NCBI RefSeq assembly: GCF_008728835.1
Contig: NZ_CP042582.1
Location: 1,798,001-1,862,000, forward strand
DNA from: Hypericibacter adhaerens
GTDB lineage: Bacteria > Pseudomonadota > Alphaproteobacteria > Dongiales > Dongiaceae
DNA length: 64,000 nucleotides
Direction: 5' to 3'
Part shown: piece after piece, positions 33,335 to 42,750 of the stretch
Position numbering within the stretch: position 1 is the first letter of the stretch
Layout of the letters: each line of letters opens with the position of its first letter
Notes under the pieces: generated by a model
Database searches by the model: none
Told to the model about the DNA's origin: nothing
Seen by the model: the letters and a program-made list of their open reading frames with translations, nothing else
Made by a program: the position numbers and the translations under genes

Positions 33335-35445
33335 CGGCGGTGGCAGGCACGGGCGGCCTGCCGGCCGCCGCGACCAAGCGCATCGATGGCTGGGCCCTGG
33401 TCTGGGCGGGGATCTTCGCCTTTTGCCTGATCTGCTTCCTGCTGCGGGGCGAATGGCCCTGGCTGCTGCAATACCCCGCGGAATGGGTCGCTCCCATCGA
33501 CGCCTGGATGAACGATTCCATGCGCGAGGTGGTGGGCTGGTTCAAGTTCGTCTTCCGCGCGCTCTCCTGGCTGCTCGAATTCCCGATGCTGTGGCTGCGC
33601 GGCCTGCTGCATTGGCTGCCCTGGCCCGCGGTGGTGCTGGCGGCGACCGCGATGGCGCATGCCGCCGGCGGCTGGCGGCTCGCCTGGTTCACGGCCCTCT
33701 CGCTCTTCTACATGGTCGTCACCGGCTATTGGGACGAGAGCATGGTGACGCTGGCGCTGGTCGGCATCGCGGTGCCGCTCTCGGCCTCGATCGGCCTCTT
33801 CCTCGGGCTCTGGGGCGCCCATTCGTCGCGCGTGCGCCGCGTCCTCGAGCCGATCCTCGACGTGATGCAGACGGTGCCGACCTTCTCCTACCTCACGCCC
33901 CTGATCCTGTTCCTGGGCTACGGGCCGGTGGTGGGGCTGGTGGCGAGCGCCATCTTCGCCATCCCGCCGATGGTGCGGAACGTGATGATCAGCGTCGCCA
34001 ATGTGGCGCCCAACATCACCGAGGCCGGCCAGATGGCGGGCTGCAGCGACCGGCAGCTCACTTGGTGGGTGCAGGTGCCGGCCGCCATGCCCGGCATCAT
34101 GCTGGGCCTCAACCAGTGCATCATGGCGGCCTTGAGCATGGTGATCATCGCGGCCACCATCGGCGGCTTCGCCGATATCGGCTGGGAGGTGATCTCGACG
34201 CTGCGCAAGGCCGAGTTCGGGCAGAGCCTGCTGGCCGGCATCGTTATCGCGCTCTTGGCCATGATGCTCGACCGCGTCGGCCACGGCTTCAGCCGGCGCG
34301 CCGGCCAGACGCGGCTGCCGGCCGAAGGGCCGATCTGGCAGCGCCATCCCTACCTGACCTTCGCCCTCGTCGTGCTGGTGGCGAGCCTGCTGCTGCAGTA
34401 CGTGATCCCGGCGGTCCGGGACTGGCCGGAAGGCTGGGTCATCCGGCCGGCCAAGCCGCTCAACGACATGGTCAACTGGATCGTGATCAATTGGGGCGGG
34501 GCGCTCGACGCGGTGAAGAACGCGGCGCTGTTCTTCTACATGCTTCCCCTGCGCATCGGCCTGGTGAACTCGGTGCGCGCCAATTATTGGGGCTTCGACA
34601 TGTCGCCGACCGTGGCGGCGGTCTATGTCGCGATCCTGCTGGCGATCGCGGCCCTCGCCTGGCGGCGCTGGGGCTGGCGCGGGCTGGTGCCGGTCGCGAT
34701 CCTGGGCGGGCTCTATTACTTCGGCACCACCGGCACGCCCTGGCCGGCCTTCATGGCCGTGGTGATCGCACTCGCCTATGGGGCCGGCGGCTGGCGGCTC
34801 GGCCTCTTCGCCTTCCTGTCGATGGGCTTCATGCTGATCGGCGGCGCCTGGACGCCGGCGATGTGGAGCATCTACCTGATGATCGGCAGCGTCGTGCTGT
34901 CCTTCGTCATCGGCGTGGCGCTCGGCATCTGGGCCGCCTCGAACGATCGCGTCTCCGCGGTCCTGCGGCCGATCAACGACACGCTCCAGACCATGCCGCA
35001 GTTCGTCTATCTCATCCCGATCATCATGCTGTTCAAGATCGGCGATTTCTCGGCGCTGCTGGCGATCATGTCCTACGCGATCGTGCCGGCGATCCGCTAC
35101 ACCGAGCATGGCCTGCGCAGCGTGCCGGGCCATGTGGTCGAGGCGGCGCATATGATCGGCTGCACCGAGCGGCAAATCCTCTGGCAGGTGCGCCTGCCGA
35201 TCGCGCTGCCGCAGATCATGCTGGGCCTCAACCAGACCATCATGCTCGGCATCACCATGCTGGTGATCGCGGCCCTCGTCGGCACGCGCGACCTGGGGCA
35301 GATGGTGTTCGGCTCCATGACCATGGCGAATTTCGGCATGGGCGTCATCGCCGGCGGCTCGATCGCGCTCATGGCGATGCTGTCGGACCGCGTGTTCCAG
35401 GCGCTCAGCGCCAAGCAGGCCCGGCGCCTGGGCCTCAGCGCCTGA
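33331..35445 (+). CDS. proW: tandem-fused double permease of a glycine betaine ABC transporter (ProW-ProW)
   Basis: 704 residues, about twice a normal ProW. Two complete BPD_transp_1 units are present. Unit 1 (about 50-330) has the coupling loop EAGQMAGCSDRQLTWWVQVPAAMPGIMLGLNQ; unit 2 (about 360-700) has EAAHMIGCTERQILWQVRLPIALPQIMLGLNQ. Each also has its own QT(V/M)P segment (DVMQTVPTFSYLTP; DTLQTMPQFVYLIP). Normally two identical ProW subunits form the pore, so this single chain can supply both. Translationally coupled to proV. The gene is intact and the ORF is continuous. Confidence 0.88.
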   Translation: MTAVAGTGGLPAAATKRIDGWALVWAGIFAFCLICFLLRGEWPWLLQYPAEWVAPIDAWMNDSMREVVGWFKFVFRALSWLLEFPMLWLRGLLHWLPWPAVVLAATAMAHAAGGWRLAWFTALSLFYMVVTGYWDESMVTLALVGIAVPLSASIGLFLGLWGAHSSRVRRVLEPILDVMQTVPTFSYLTPLILFLGYGPVVGLVASAIFAIPPMVRNVMISVANVAPNITEAGQMAGCSDRQLTWWVQVPAAMPGIMLGLNQCIMAALSMVIIAATIGGFADIGWEVISTLRKAEFGQSLLAGIVIALLAMMLDRVGHGFSRRAGQTRLPAEGPIWQRHPYLTFALVVLVASLLLQYVIPAVRDWPEGWVIRPAKPLNDMVNWIVINWGGALDAVKNAALFFYMLPLRIGLVNSVRANYWGFDMSPTVAAVYVAILLAIAALAWRRWGWRGLVPVAILGGLYYFGTTGTPWPAFMAVVIALAYGAGGWRLGLFAFLSMGFMLIGGAWTPAMWSIYLMIGSVVLSFVIGVALGIWAASNDRVSAVLRPINDTLQTMPQFVYLIPIIMLFKIGDFSALLAIMSYAIVPAIRYTEHGLRSVPGHVVEAAHMIGCTERQILWQVRLPIALPQIMLGLNQTIMLGITMLVIAALVGTRDLGQMVFGSMTMANFGMGVIAGGSIALMAMLSDRVFQALSAKQARRLGLSA

Positions 35446-35478
35446 ACCATCGGCGAAGCGGGCTCCCCCGGTAGAACC

Positions 35479-35496
35479 CCGCGGCCCGGGCCGCGG
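35479..35496. other. 18-bp perfect palindrome after the double-permease gene
   Basis: CCGCGGCCC followed directly by GGGCCGCGG, 33 bp downstream of the permease stop. It could form a terminator stem but is not followed by a T tract. Confidence 0.4.
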
Positions 35497-35570
35497 TCTG
35501 CCGCTCCGGCGCAAATCCATGACGCGGATAGGGAATTTTTCTGGCTCGACGCCTTGCTAGCCTCCCGGAA

Positions 35571-35586
35571 TGGACCGATCGGTCAA
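35571..35586. promoter_or_regulatory. TetR-type operator upstream of choX, candidate BetI site
   Basis: TGGACCGATCGGTCAA. The inner 12 bp, GACCGATCGGTC (35573-35584), are perfectly palindromic and flanked by TTG-like arms; TTGACC-N-GGTCAA is a common operator form for TetR proteins. It lies about 146 bp upstream of choX. BetI, encoded at 23779-24384, is the only TetR-family regulator in the window and responds to choline. Confidence 0.5.
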
Positions 35587-35731
35587 GCCAAGAGGTGTAT
35601 CCTCGGGGACAATGACGGACCGGTTCCATCCCTCCTTCGGGCTCGGGGTCGAGCCGAAGGCAACAGCAACTGGGCCGCCCGATGGCGATCGAACAGCATC
35701 GGCAATCCCAGGCAACAGGAGGCGGACTTCC

Positions 35732-36670
35732 ATGGCGATGCGTAAAATTCTGGCGCTGGGCGCGGTCGCGCTCGGCCTGACCCTGGCCGTGCAGGCCCAG
35801 GCGGCCGAGGGCGAGGCCTGCAAGACGGTGCGTCTGGCCAATGTCGGCTGGACCGACAATTTCGCCCAGAACGGCCTGTTCCGGACCGTGCTCAAGGGCC
35901 TCGGCTACAAGTATGACGACAAGGAAGGCCTGGCGCTGCCGGTCATCCTCGAGAGCCTGAAGAACAAGGATCTCGACATCTTCCTCGACAACTGGATGCC
36001 GTCGAACGCGCCCAACGTGCAGCCCTATCTCGACGCCAAGACGATCGAGCTGATCCGCACGAACCTGCCGGGCGCCGGCTACGGCCCCGTGGTTCCCGAC
36101 TATGTCTATGACGCCGGCGTCAAGGATCTGAAGGACCTGAGCGCCAACGGCGACAAGTTCGACCACAAGTTCTACGGCATCGAGCCCGGCAATGACGGCA
36201 ACAAGATCGTCCAGACCGAGATCGACAAGCCGGAGAACAACCTCAAGGGCTGGAAGCTGGTCGAATCCTCCGAGCAGGGCATGCTGGTCCAGGCCGAGAA
36301 GGCGATGAAGAACAAGGACTGGATCGTGTTCCTCGGCTGGGCGCCGCATCCGATCATGGGCAAGATGTCGATCAAGTATCTGAGCGGCTTCGAGGCCGAC
36401 GGCTTCGGCGACGCCCAGGTCCAGACCCTGACGCGCACCGGCTACAGCGCCGATTGCCCGAATGTCGGCAAGCTGCTCGCCAATCTCGAGTTCGACCTGC
36501 CGATGGAATCCTCGATCATGGAGGAGATCGGCAACGGCAAGTCCGGCGAAACCGCCGCCGAGGACTGGCTCAAGGCCAATCCCGCCGTGCTCGACAAGTG
36601 GCTCGCGGGCGTGACCACGGCCGATGGCGGAGATGGCCTGGCCGCGGTGAAGACGAGCCTCGGCCTCTAA
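35732..36670 (+). CDS. choX: choline ABC transporter substrate-binding protein
   Basis: 312 residues. Signal peptide MRKILALGAVALGLTLAVQAQA. Mature ChoX-like sequence: TVRLANVGWTDNFAQNG, LDIFLDNWMPSNAPNVQPYLDAKTIEL, IEPGNDGNKIVQ and VFLGWAPHPIMGK; tryptophan/tyrosine-rich loops suit a quaternary-ammonium cage. Differs clearly from proX at 31216, and its downstream partners are a separate permease and ATPase, so this is a second, choline-type system. Start ATG at 35732 with AGGAGG at 35717-35722. A terminator follows. Confidence 0.88.
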   Translation: MAMRKILALGAVALGLTLAVQAQAAEGEACKTVRLANVGWTDNFAQNGLFRTVLKGLGYKYDDKEGLALPVILESLKNKDLDIFLDNWMPSNAPNVQPYLDAKTIELIRTNLPGAGYGPVVPDYVYDAGVKDLKDLSANGDKFDHKFYGIEPGNDGNKIVQTEIDKPENNLKGWKLVESSEQGMLVQAEKAMKNKDWIVFLGWAPHPIMGKMSIKYLSGFEADGFGDAQVQTLTRTGYSADCPNVGKLLANLEFDLPMESSIMEEIGNGKSGETAAEDWLKANPAVLDKWLAGVTTADGGDGLAAVKTSLGL

Positions 36671-36692
36671 GCCAGCGGCTTCATCCGGGAAG

Positions 36693-36734
36693 GCGGCGGC
36701 ATTCGGCCGGCAAGGTCGGGCGCCGCCGCTTTTC
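36693..36734 (+). terminator. terminator/attenuator after choX
   Basis: GCGGCGGC (36693-36700) pairs with GCCGCCGC (36722-36729) around a 21-nt loop, followed by TTTTCTC. As after proX, it lies between the binding-protein gene and its permease. Confidence 0.7.
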
Positions 36735-36854
36735 TCATGCGGAGCGTTGTCGGGCGCCAAGGTGGTATAAAGCGGGAAAGCCACCGGCCCGGATGCCTTC
36801 GCCCGCGAGCGGGCGAGGGCGGAAACCGGGAAGCGACAAACGGGGGACAGGGTC

Positions 36855-37748
36855 ATGGATCGGTTCTGGCAATGGATCGCGGGCATCGACGATTGGATCG
36901 GCAGCGCGCCGGTCCCGATCGGCTATTGGGCCAAGAGCGCCGTGGACTGGCTGACCGGCAATTTCGAGTGGCTGTTCGACGGCATCACCAACGGCCTCAA
37001 ATACCCGATCGAGGGCACCGCGGATCTCCTGAAGGAAGTGCCGGCGATCATCCTGATCGCGATCATCGCCGCCCTCGCCCATTGGCTGCAGCGCAGCTGG
37101 GCCATCACCGGCTTCGTCGTGGTCGGGCTGCTCTTCATCCTCAACCAGCAGCTCTGGCCCGACACGGTCGAGACCCTGGTGCTGGTGATCTATTCGAGCT
37201 TCGTGTCGCTGGCGATCGGCGTGCCCATCGGCATCTTCTGCGCGCGCCGGCCGCTGTTCTACCAGTTCCTGTCGCCGGTCCTCGACATGATGCAGACCAT
37301 CCCGACCTTCGTTTACCTGGTCCCGACCCTGGTGTTCTTCGGGCTCGGCATGGTGCCGGGCATGATCGCGACCGTGATCTTCGTGGCGCCGGCGCCGATC
37401 CGCATGACCTATCTCGGCATCAGCCAGGTGCAGAAGCCGCTGATCGAGGCGGGCGAGAGCTTCGGCTGCACCCGCTGGCAACTCCTGACACGCGTCAAGC
37501 TGCCGGCGGCGCTGCCCACCATCATGGCGGGCGTCACCCAGACCATCATGCTCTCGCTGTCGATGGTGGTGATCGCGGCGCTCGTCGGGGCCGACGGGCT
37601 GGGCGTGCCGGTGATCCGCGCGCTGGCGCAGGCCGACGTGGCGCGCGGCGTGGTCGCGGGCCTCTGCATCGTGGTGCTGGCGATCGCGCTCGACCGCATC
37701 CTGAAGCGACCGCAGCGCCGCGGCTCGCTCCAGCTGCCGAAGGCCTGA
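36855..37748 (+). CDS. choW: choline ABC transporter permease
   Basis: 297 residues, six or more hydrophobic segments. The BPD_transp_1 domain includes VYSSF-like TM3 (VIYSSFVSLAIGVPIGIFCARRP), LDMMQTIPTFVYLVPTLVFFGLG and coupling loop EAGESFGCTRWQLLTRVKLPAALPTIMAGVTQTIM. Single unit, in contrast to the double permease at 33331. Follows choX by 184 bp and precedes choV by 4 bp. Start ATG at 36855 after CGGGGGACAGG. Confidence 0.9.
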   Translation: MDRFWQWIAGIDDWIGSAPVPIGYWAKSAVDWLTGNFEWLFDGITNGLKYPIEGTADLLKEVPAIILIAIIAALAHWLQRSWAITGFVVVGLLFILNQQLWPDTVETLVLVIYSSFVSLAIGVPIGIFCARRPLFYQFLSPVLDMMQTIPTFVYLVPTLVFFGLGMVPGMIATVIFVAPAPIRMTYLGISQVQKPLIEAGESFGCTRWQLLTRVKLPAALPTIMAGVTQTIMLSLSMVVIAALVGADGLGVPVIRALAQADVARGVVAGLCIVVLAIALDRILKRPQRRGSLQLPKA

Positions 37749-37752
37749 GATC

Positions 37753-39008
<1,256 letters not shown>

Positions 39009-39012
<4 letters not shown>

Positions 39013-39722
39013 ACATGTTGCCGACGGTGCGCGGCGTGCTGTTCGACAAGGACGGCACGCTGTTCGATTTCAACGCCACCTGGATGCCGCTCTATCTCGA
39101 GACCGCCGACGAGGTGGCGGGCGGCGACAAGGCGCTGGCGCTGCGGCTCCTGGTCGAGAGCGGCTATGACGAGGTCACGCGGCGCCTCGATCCGCGCTCG
39201 CCGCTGGCGGCCGGCACCAACCAGCAGATCGCGGAGATCTGGGCGCGGGTCGCGGGCGGCGAATGGAGCGTCCAGCGCCTGACCCGCCGCTTCGACGCCA
39301 ACTTCGCCAAGAGCATGGCGATGCGCCCCACTCCGGTGACCGATCTTGCCGTCCTGTTCGGTCATCTGAAGCGCAAGGGCCTCCGGATCGGCGTCGCCAC
39401 CATGGACAGCCATGCGGCCGCGCGCGCGGCGGTCGAGACCTTCGAGCTGGTGGGGCTGGTCGATTTCGTCTGCGGCTACGATTCCGGCCATGGCCACAAG
39501 CCGGGGCCGGGCATGGTGGAAGCCTTCTGCCGCGCGGTGGAGCTGCCGGCCAGGGACGTGGCGGTCGTGGGCGACACGCCGCATGACATGCATATGGCAC
39601 GCGCCGCCGGGGCCGGCCTGGCGCTCGGCGTCTTGACGGGCGTCAGTCCGCGCGAGGTCCTGGCCGATCATGCCGATCGGGTGCTGGCCAGCATCGCCGA
39701 GCTCGAGACCCTGCTCGCTTAA
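39009..39722 (+). CDS. HAD-family phosphatase in the choline-transport operon
   Basis: 237 residues from the GTG at 39009. Motif I LFDKDGTLFDF (nucleophile Asp13, Asp15), motif II GVATMDS, motif III Lys in GYDSGHGHKPGPGM and motif IV VVGDTPHDMHMA. Resembles phosphoglycolate-phosphatase-like HADs with a helical cap. Its translational coupling to choV suggests the substrate is delivered or produced with choline, for example a choline phosphoester, but this is inference. General phosphatase repair activity is the alternative. Confidence 0.82.
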
Positions 39723-39802
39723 CGGGCAAAACATTCATTCCTATCGCCTTCCACCGCCCGCTCGGCTATCTTCATTGTCGTGCGACACTCGGCGGGGGAG
39801 CG

Positions 39803-40375
39803 ATGCGCGGGGGATGGTGCGCCGCTTTGGCGGCGGCGGTGATGCTGTTCGGCGCGTCCGGAGCGGACGCCGCGGGGGACGAGAAGGTCGATTGCAGCCG
39901 GCTCAGCCTCGAATTTCCGCCCGCAGCCCAGGCCGATTGGACCGAATGCTACAAGCTCCATGATTCCGGCGTGCCCGAGGGCGAGGGCGCCGAAGGCCTG
40001 TCGGTCGATTTCGAGATCATCGTGACGGATCTCAAGAGCCATGTCGTCCGTCTGGTCAGCGGCGACACCGGCCAGAACACCTATTTCCAGAAGCGGCCCG
40101 TCAGCCAGATCATCAAGGAATTCGACGAGCTCGAGGATATCGCCGGCACCGAAAGCGAGGAGGGGTTCAAGCGCTACCAGATCATCCGCTTCAGCGCTCA
40201 CCTCTGGAAAGCGCCGGTGAATTGCATCGGATTCGTGAAATATGGCGGCGGCGCGATCGGCCAGGGCGGCTCGGCGATGGGGGCGGGGACGCTGCTGGCG
40301 GGCTATGATTGCTGGCGCAGCGGAGCGCCGGACCGCCCGCAGATCGAAGCGACCCTGGGCGCCATCGACGATTGA
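39803..40375 (+). CDS. secreted protein of unknown function, tandem triplet member 1
   Basis: 190 residues. Signal peptide to about residue 24 (AAAVMLFGASGADAAGD). Mature part shares with the next two genes: EKVDC, DWTECYKLH, a SHVVRL strand, QNTYF, FDELEDI, YQIIRFSAHLWKAPVNCIGFVKY and AGYDCWRSGAPDRPQIEATL. Four conserved cysteines could form two disulfides, so it is probably periplasmic or secreted. No domain recognised. Nine bases separate its stop from the start of the next copy. Start ATG at 39803 after GGGGGAG. Confidence 0.75.
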   Translation: MRGGWCAALAAAVMLFGASGADAAGDEKVDCSRLSLEFPPAAQADWTECYKLHDSGVPEGEGAEGLSVDFEIIVTDLKSHVVRLVSGDTGQNTYFQKRPVSQIIKEFDELEDIAGTESEEGFKRYQIIRFSAHLWKAPVNCIGFVKYGGGAIGQGGSAMGAGTLLAGYDCWRSGAPDRPQIEATLGAIDD

Positions 40376-40383
40376 GGGGAAGG

Positions 40384-40929
40384 ATGCGCGCCTTCGGGTT
40401 TGGCTTGCTGGCGATGGTGGCGGCGATGGCCGCCGCAGGCACGGCGCTCGCCGAGGACAAGGTCGATTGCCACCGGCTCGACCTGGCATTCCCGCCGGCC
40501 GACAAGGCTGAATGGACCGAATGCTACAGCCGGCATTTCGACCAGGACGAGATGTCGGCCGACATCGAAACCCTGATCGCCGACATCGGAACGCATGTCG
40601 TGCATCTCACCTCCACCATCGCCGGCCCCAACACCTATTTCGACAAGGTTCCGGTGAGCGAGAAGCTCAGGAACTATGACGAGCTCGAGAAGATCAAGGG
40701 TCTGGAAAGCGAGCCGGGCTTCGGTCGCTATCAGATCGTCCGTTTCCAGGCGCTGCTCTGGAACACGCCGTCCCAATGTTTCGGCTTCCTCAAATACCGA
40801 GGCGCCACCATCGGTGCCACCGGCACCGCCTATGGGGCGCGGGGTTATGTCGCGGGCTATGACTGCTGGCGCGAGGGAACGCCCGACAGGGCGCAGATCG
40901 AAGCGACCCTGGATGCGATCGACGATTGA
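40384..40929 (+). CDS. secreted protein of unknown function, tandem triplet member 2
   Basis: 181 residues from the ATG at 40384 (GAGGGGAAGG immediately upstream). Signal peptide FGFGLLAMVAAMAAAGTALA. Mature: EDKVDCHRLDLAFPP, EWTECYSRH, THVVHLTS, GPNTYFDKVPVSEKL, YDELEKIKGLE, RYQIVRFQALLWNTPSQCFGFLKY and AGYDCWREGTPDRAQIEATLDAID. Closest to member 1 at its ends. All four cysteines are kept. Confidence 0.75.
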   Translation: MRAFGFGLLAMVAAMAAAGTALAEDKVDCHRLDLAFPPADKAEWTECYSRHFDQDEMSADIETLIADIGTHVVHLTSTIAGPNTYFDKVPVSEKLRNYDELEKIKGLESEPGFGRYQIVRFQALLWNTPSQCFGFLKYRGATIGATGTAYGARGYVAGYDCWREGTPDRAQIEATLDAIDD

Positions 40930-40941
40930 GGGGAAAGCCGC

Positions 40942-41526
40942 ATGGGATGTCTTGTCACGATGCACCGGGCCCTGGGAGCGGCCCTTCTGCTGCTGGTCCT
41001 GGCGGCGTCTTCCGAAGCCTTGGCGGCTCCGCTCGAGAAAGTCGATTGCAAGCAGCTGAACATCGCGCCGCTGATCGCGCCCGACGCGGACTGGGTCGAA
41101 TGCTATCGCGCGCATGAAGCGAGGCCGGGCAACAGCATCAACGGAATCGTGGCCGACTATCAGGTGCTGATGGCCGACGCCCGCACCCATGTGGTGCATA
41201 TCCAGACCGGCAAGTCGGGCCCGAACACCTATTTCTTCAAGGACAGCATCGAGTCCCGGCTCAAGGGGTTCGACGAGCTGGAGAAGGTGAGCGAGTTCGC
41301 CGGGGAACCCGAATTCGGCGATTACGAGATGGTCCGCTTCCAGTCGAATCTATGGAAGGTGGCGACCGACTGCATCGGCTTCCTGAAATACACCCACGCC
41401 TCCTACACCCAAGGGGGTGGCGGGGGTGCCGGAAGCTATATCGTCGGCTATGACTGCTGGCGCGGTACGGCGCCCGACCGCGCGGCGGTCGAGGCCATGC
41501 TCGGATCGATCAAGTTCCCGAACTAA
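40942..41526 (+). CDS. secreted protein of unknown function, tandem triplet member 3
   Basis: 194 residues from the ATG at 40942; an internal ATG at 40960 is the alternative. Signal peptide up to about LALAAP near residue 30. Mature: EKVDCKQLN, DWVECYRAH, THVVHIQT, GPNTYFFKDSIESRL, FDELEKVSEF, YEMVRFQSNLWKVATDCIGFLKY, then a glycine-rich insert and VGYDCWRGTAPDRAAVEAML. Most diverged of the three, with the Gly run specific to it. Same four cysteines. Confidence 0.75.
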   Translation: MGCLVTMHRALGAALLLLVLAASSEALAAPLEKVDCKQLNIAPLIAPDADWVECYRAHEARPGNSINGIVADYQVLMADARTHVVHIQTGKSGPNTYFFKDSIESRLKGFDELEKVSEFAGEPEFGDYEMVRFQSNLWKVATDCIGFLKYTHASYTQGGGGGAGSYIVGYDCWRGTAPDRAAVEAMLGSIKFPN

Positions 41527-41530
41527 AGCT

Positions 41531-42589
41531 TCAGAACGCGCCTTCGCCCGAGGCCCCTTCGCGCCGCCGGCGGCCGCGGCGGCGGCCTTCGCCGGCATCG
41601 GTTGGGGCGGGAATGCCGCTCGCCTGCTGGTTGGCGCCGAGCGAGATCTGGCCGAGGCGGTGGACGATCTCCTCGAGCGTCGGCTTCGGGCCCGGCGTGT
41701 GGTTCTCGAGCGCCTCGCGCATCGAACGCAGATGGGCGGGCGAGGTGCCGCAGCAGCCGCCGATGATGCGGGCGCCGGCGTCGCGCGCAAGGCGCGCATA
41801 ATCGGCCATCAGCTCGGGCGTGCCGTCATAGCGGATCTTGCCATCGACGTAATAGGGGATGCCGCAATTGCCCTTGGCGACGATGATGTCGCTGCTTTCG
41901 GCTGCACCCGACATGTTGACGATGGCCGCGACCAGCTCGGCCGCGCCCACGCCGCAATTGGCGCCATAGGCCAGCGGGCGCGGATGCAGCCCGTGGCAGA
42001 GCTGCGCATGCTCGCCCGGCATCAGCCCCATCATGGTGCGGCCGTTGGTGTCGAAGGAGAGGGTGCAGACATAGGGCAGGCCGGTGCTGGCGGCACCCTC
42101 GGCCGCGGCCCGGATCTCGTCCTTCGAGGACATGGTCTCGATCCAGAGCACGTCGGCGCCGGCCTCGGCCTGGGCGCGGGCCTGCTCGGCGAAGGCGGCG
42201 ACGCCCTCGGCGTGGGTCAGGGGTCCCAGCGGCTCGAACAGCTCGCCGGTCGGGCCGATCGAAGCCGCGACCACGACGGGCCGTCCGGCCCGGTCGGCCA
42301 CCTTGCGTGCGATCTCGACCGCGCGGCGGTTGATCTCGGCCACCCGGTCCTGCGCCTTGTGCAGCTTGAGCCGGTAGCGGCTGCCGCCGAAGGTGTTGGT
42401 GAGGATGATGTCGGCCCCGGCATCGACCATGCCCTGATGCAGCGCCTCGATGCGCTCGGGATGCTCGAAGTTCCACATCTCCGGCGCCTCGCCGGTGGCA
42501 AGCCCCGCCTCGAACAGGTTGGTGCCGGTGGCGCCGTCGGCGAGCAGAAAGGGTCGCTCCGCGAGGAGTCTTTGCAACAGGTCTGACAT
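41531..42589 (-). CDS. betaine-homocysteine S-methyltransferase family protein
   Basis: 352 residues. Homocysteine methyltransferase barrel: FLLADGATGTNLFEAGL at the N-terminus, ILTNTFGGSRYRL, and the zinc cysteines in GANCGVG and IIGGCCGTSPAHL. Close to the BmtA/Bhmt type that uses glycine betaine as methyl donor, giving methionine and dimethylglycine. Dimethylglycine can then enter the dimethylglycine dehydrogenase at 59611. The C-terminal Arg-rich tail (GRRRGRRRR) is unusual. Convergent with the secreted triplet, 4 bp apart. Start ATG at 42589. Confidence 0.82.
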   Translation of the reverse strand: MSDLLQRLLAERPFLLADGATGTNLFEAGLATGEAPEMWNFEHPERIEALHQGMVDAGADIILTNTFGGSRYRLKLHKAQDRVAEINRRAVEIARKVADRAGRPVVVAASIGPTGELFEPLGPLTHAEGVAAFAEQARAQAEAGADVLWIETMSSKDEIRAAAEGAASTGLPYVCTLSFDTNGRTMMGLMPGEHAQLCHGLHPRPLAYGANCGVGAAELVAAIVNMSGAAESSDIIVAKGNCGIPYYVDGKIRYDGTPELMADYARLARDAGARIIGGCCGTSPAHLRSMREALENHTPGPKPTLEEIVHRLGQISLGANQQASGIPAPTDAGEGRRRGRRRREGASGEGAF

Positions 42590-42750
42590 GGGGGCCAAGC
42601 TAGGCTGAATTCCCTGGGGCTTCAAGCATGCCACCGATTTGGCGCAATCGCTTGAACCGCCGTCTTAAATGGGGATTGTGACAGGCCTTTCCCAGCCCCG
42701 GCCATCGAGGCGGCGACGCCGACTCTCCCGGGAGCGCCGGGGCGGCGGCT

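Noticed and set aside
35548-35566. Sigma-54 promoter upstream of choX (CTGGCTCGACGCCTTGCT)
   Set aside because: GG and GC elements are 11 bp apart rather than the required 10, so the match is not acceptable.
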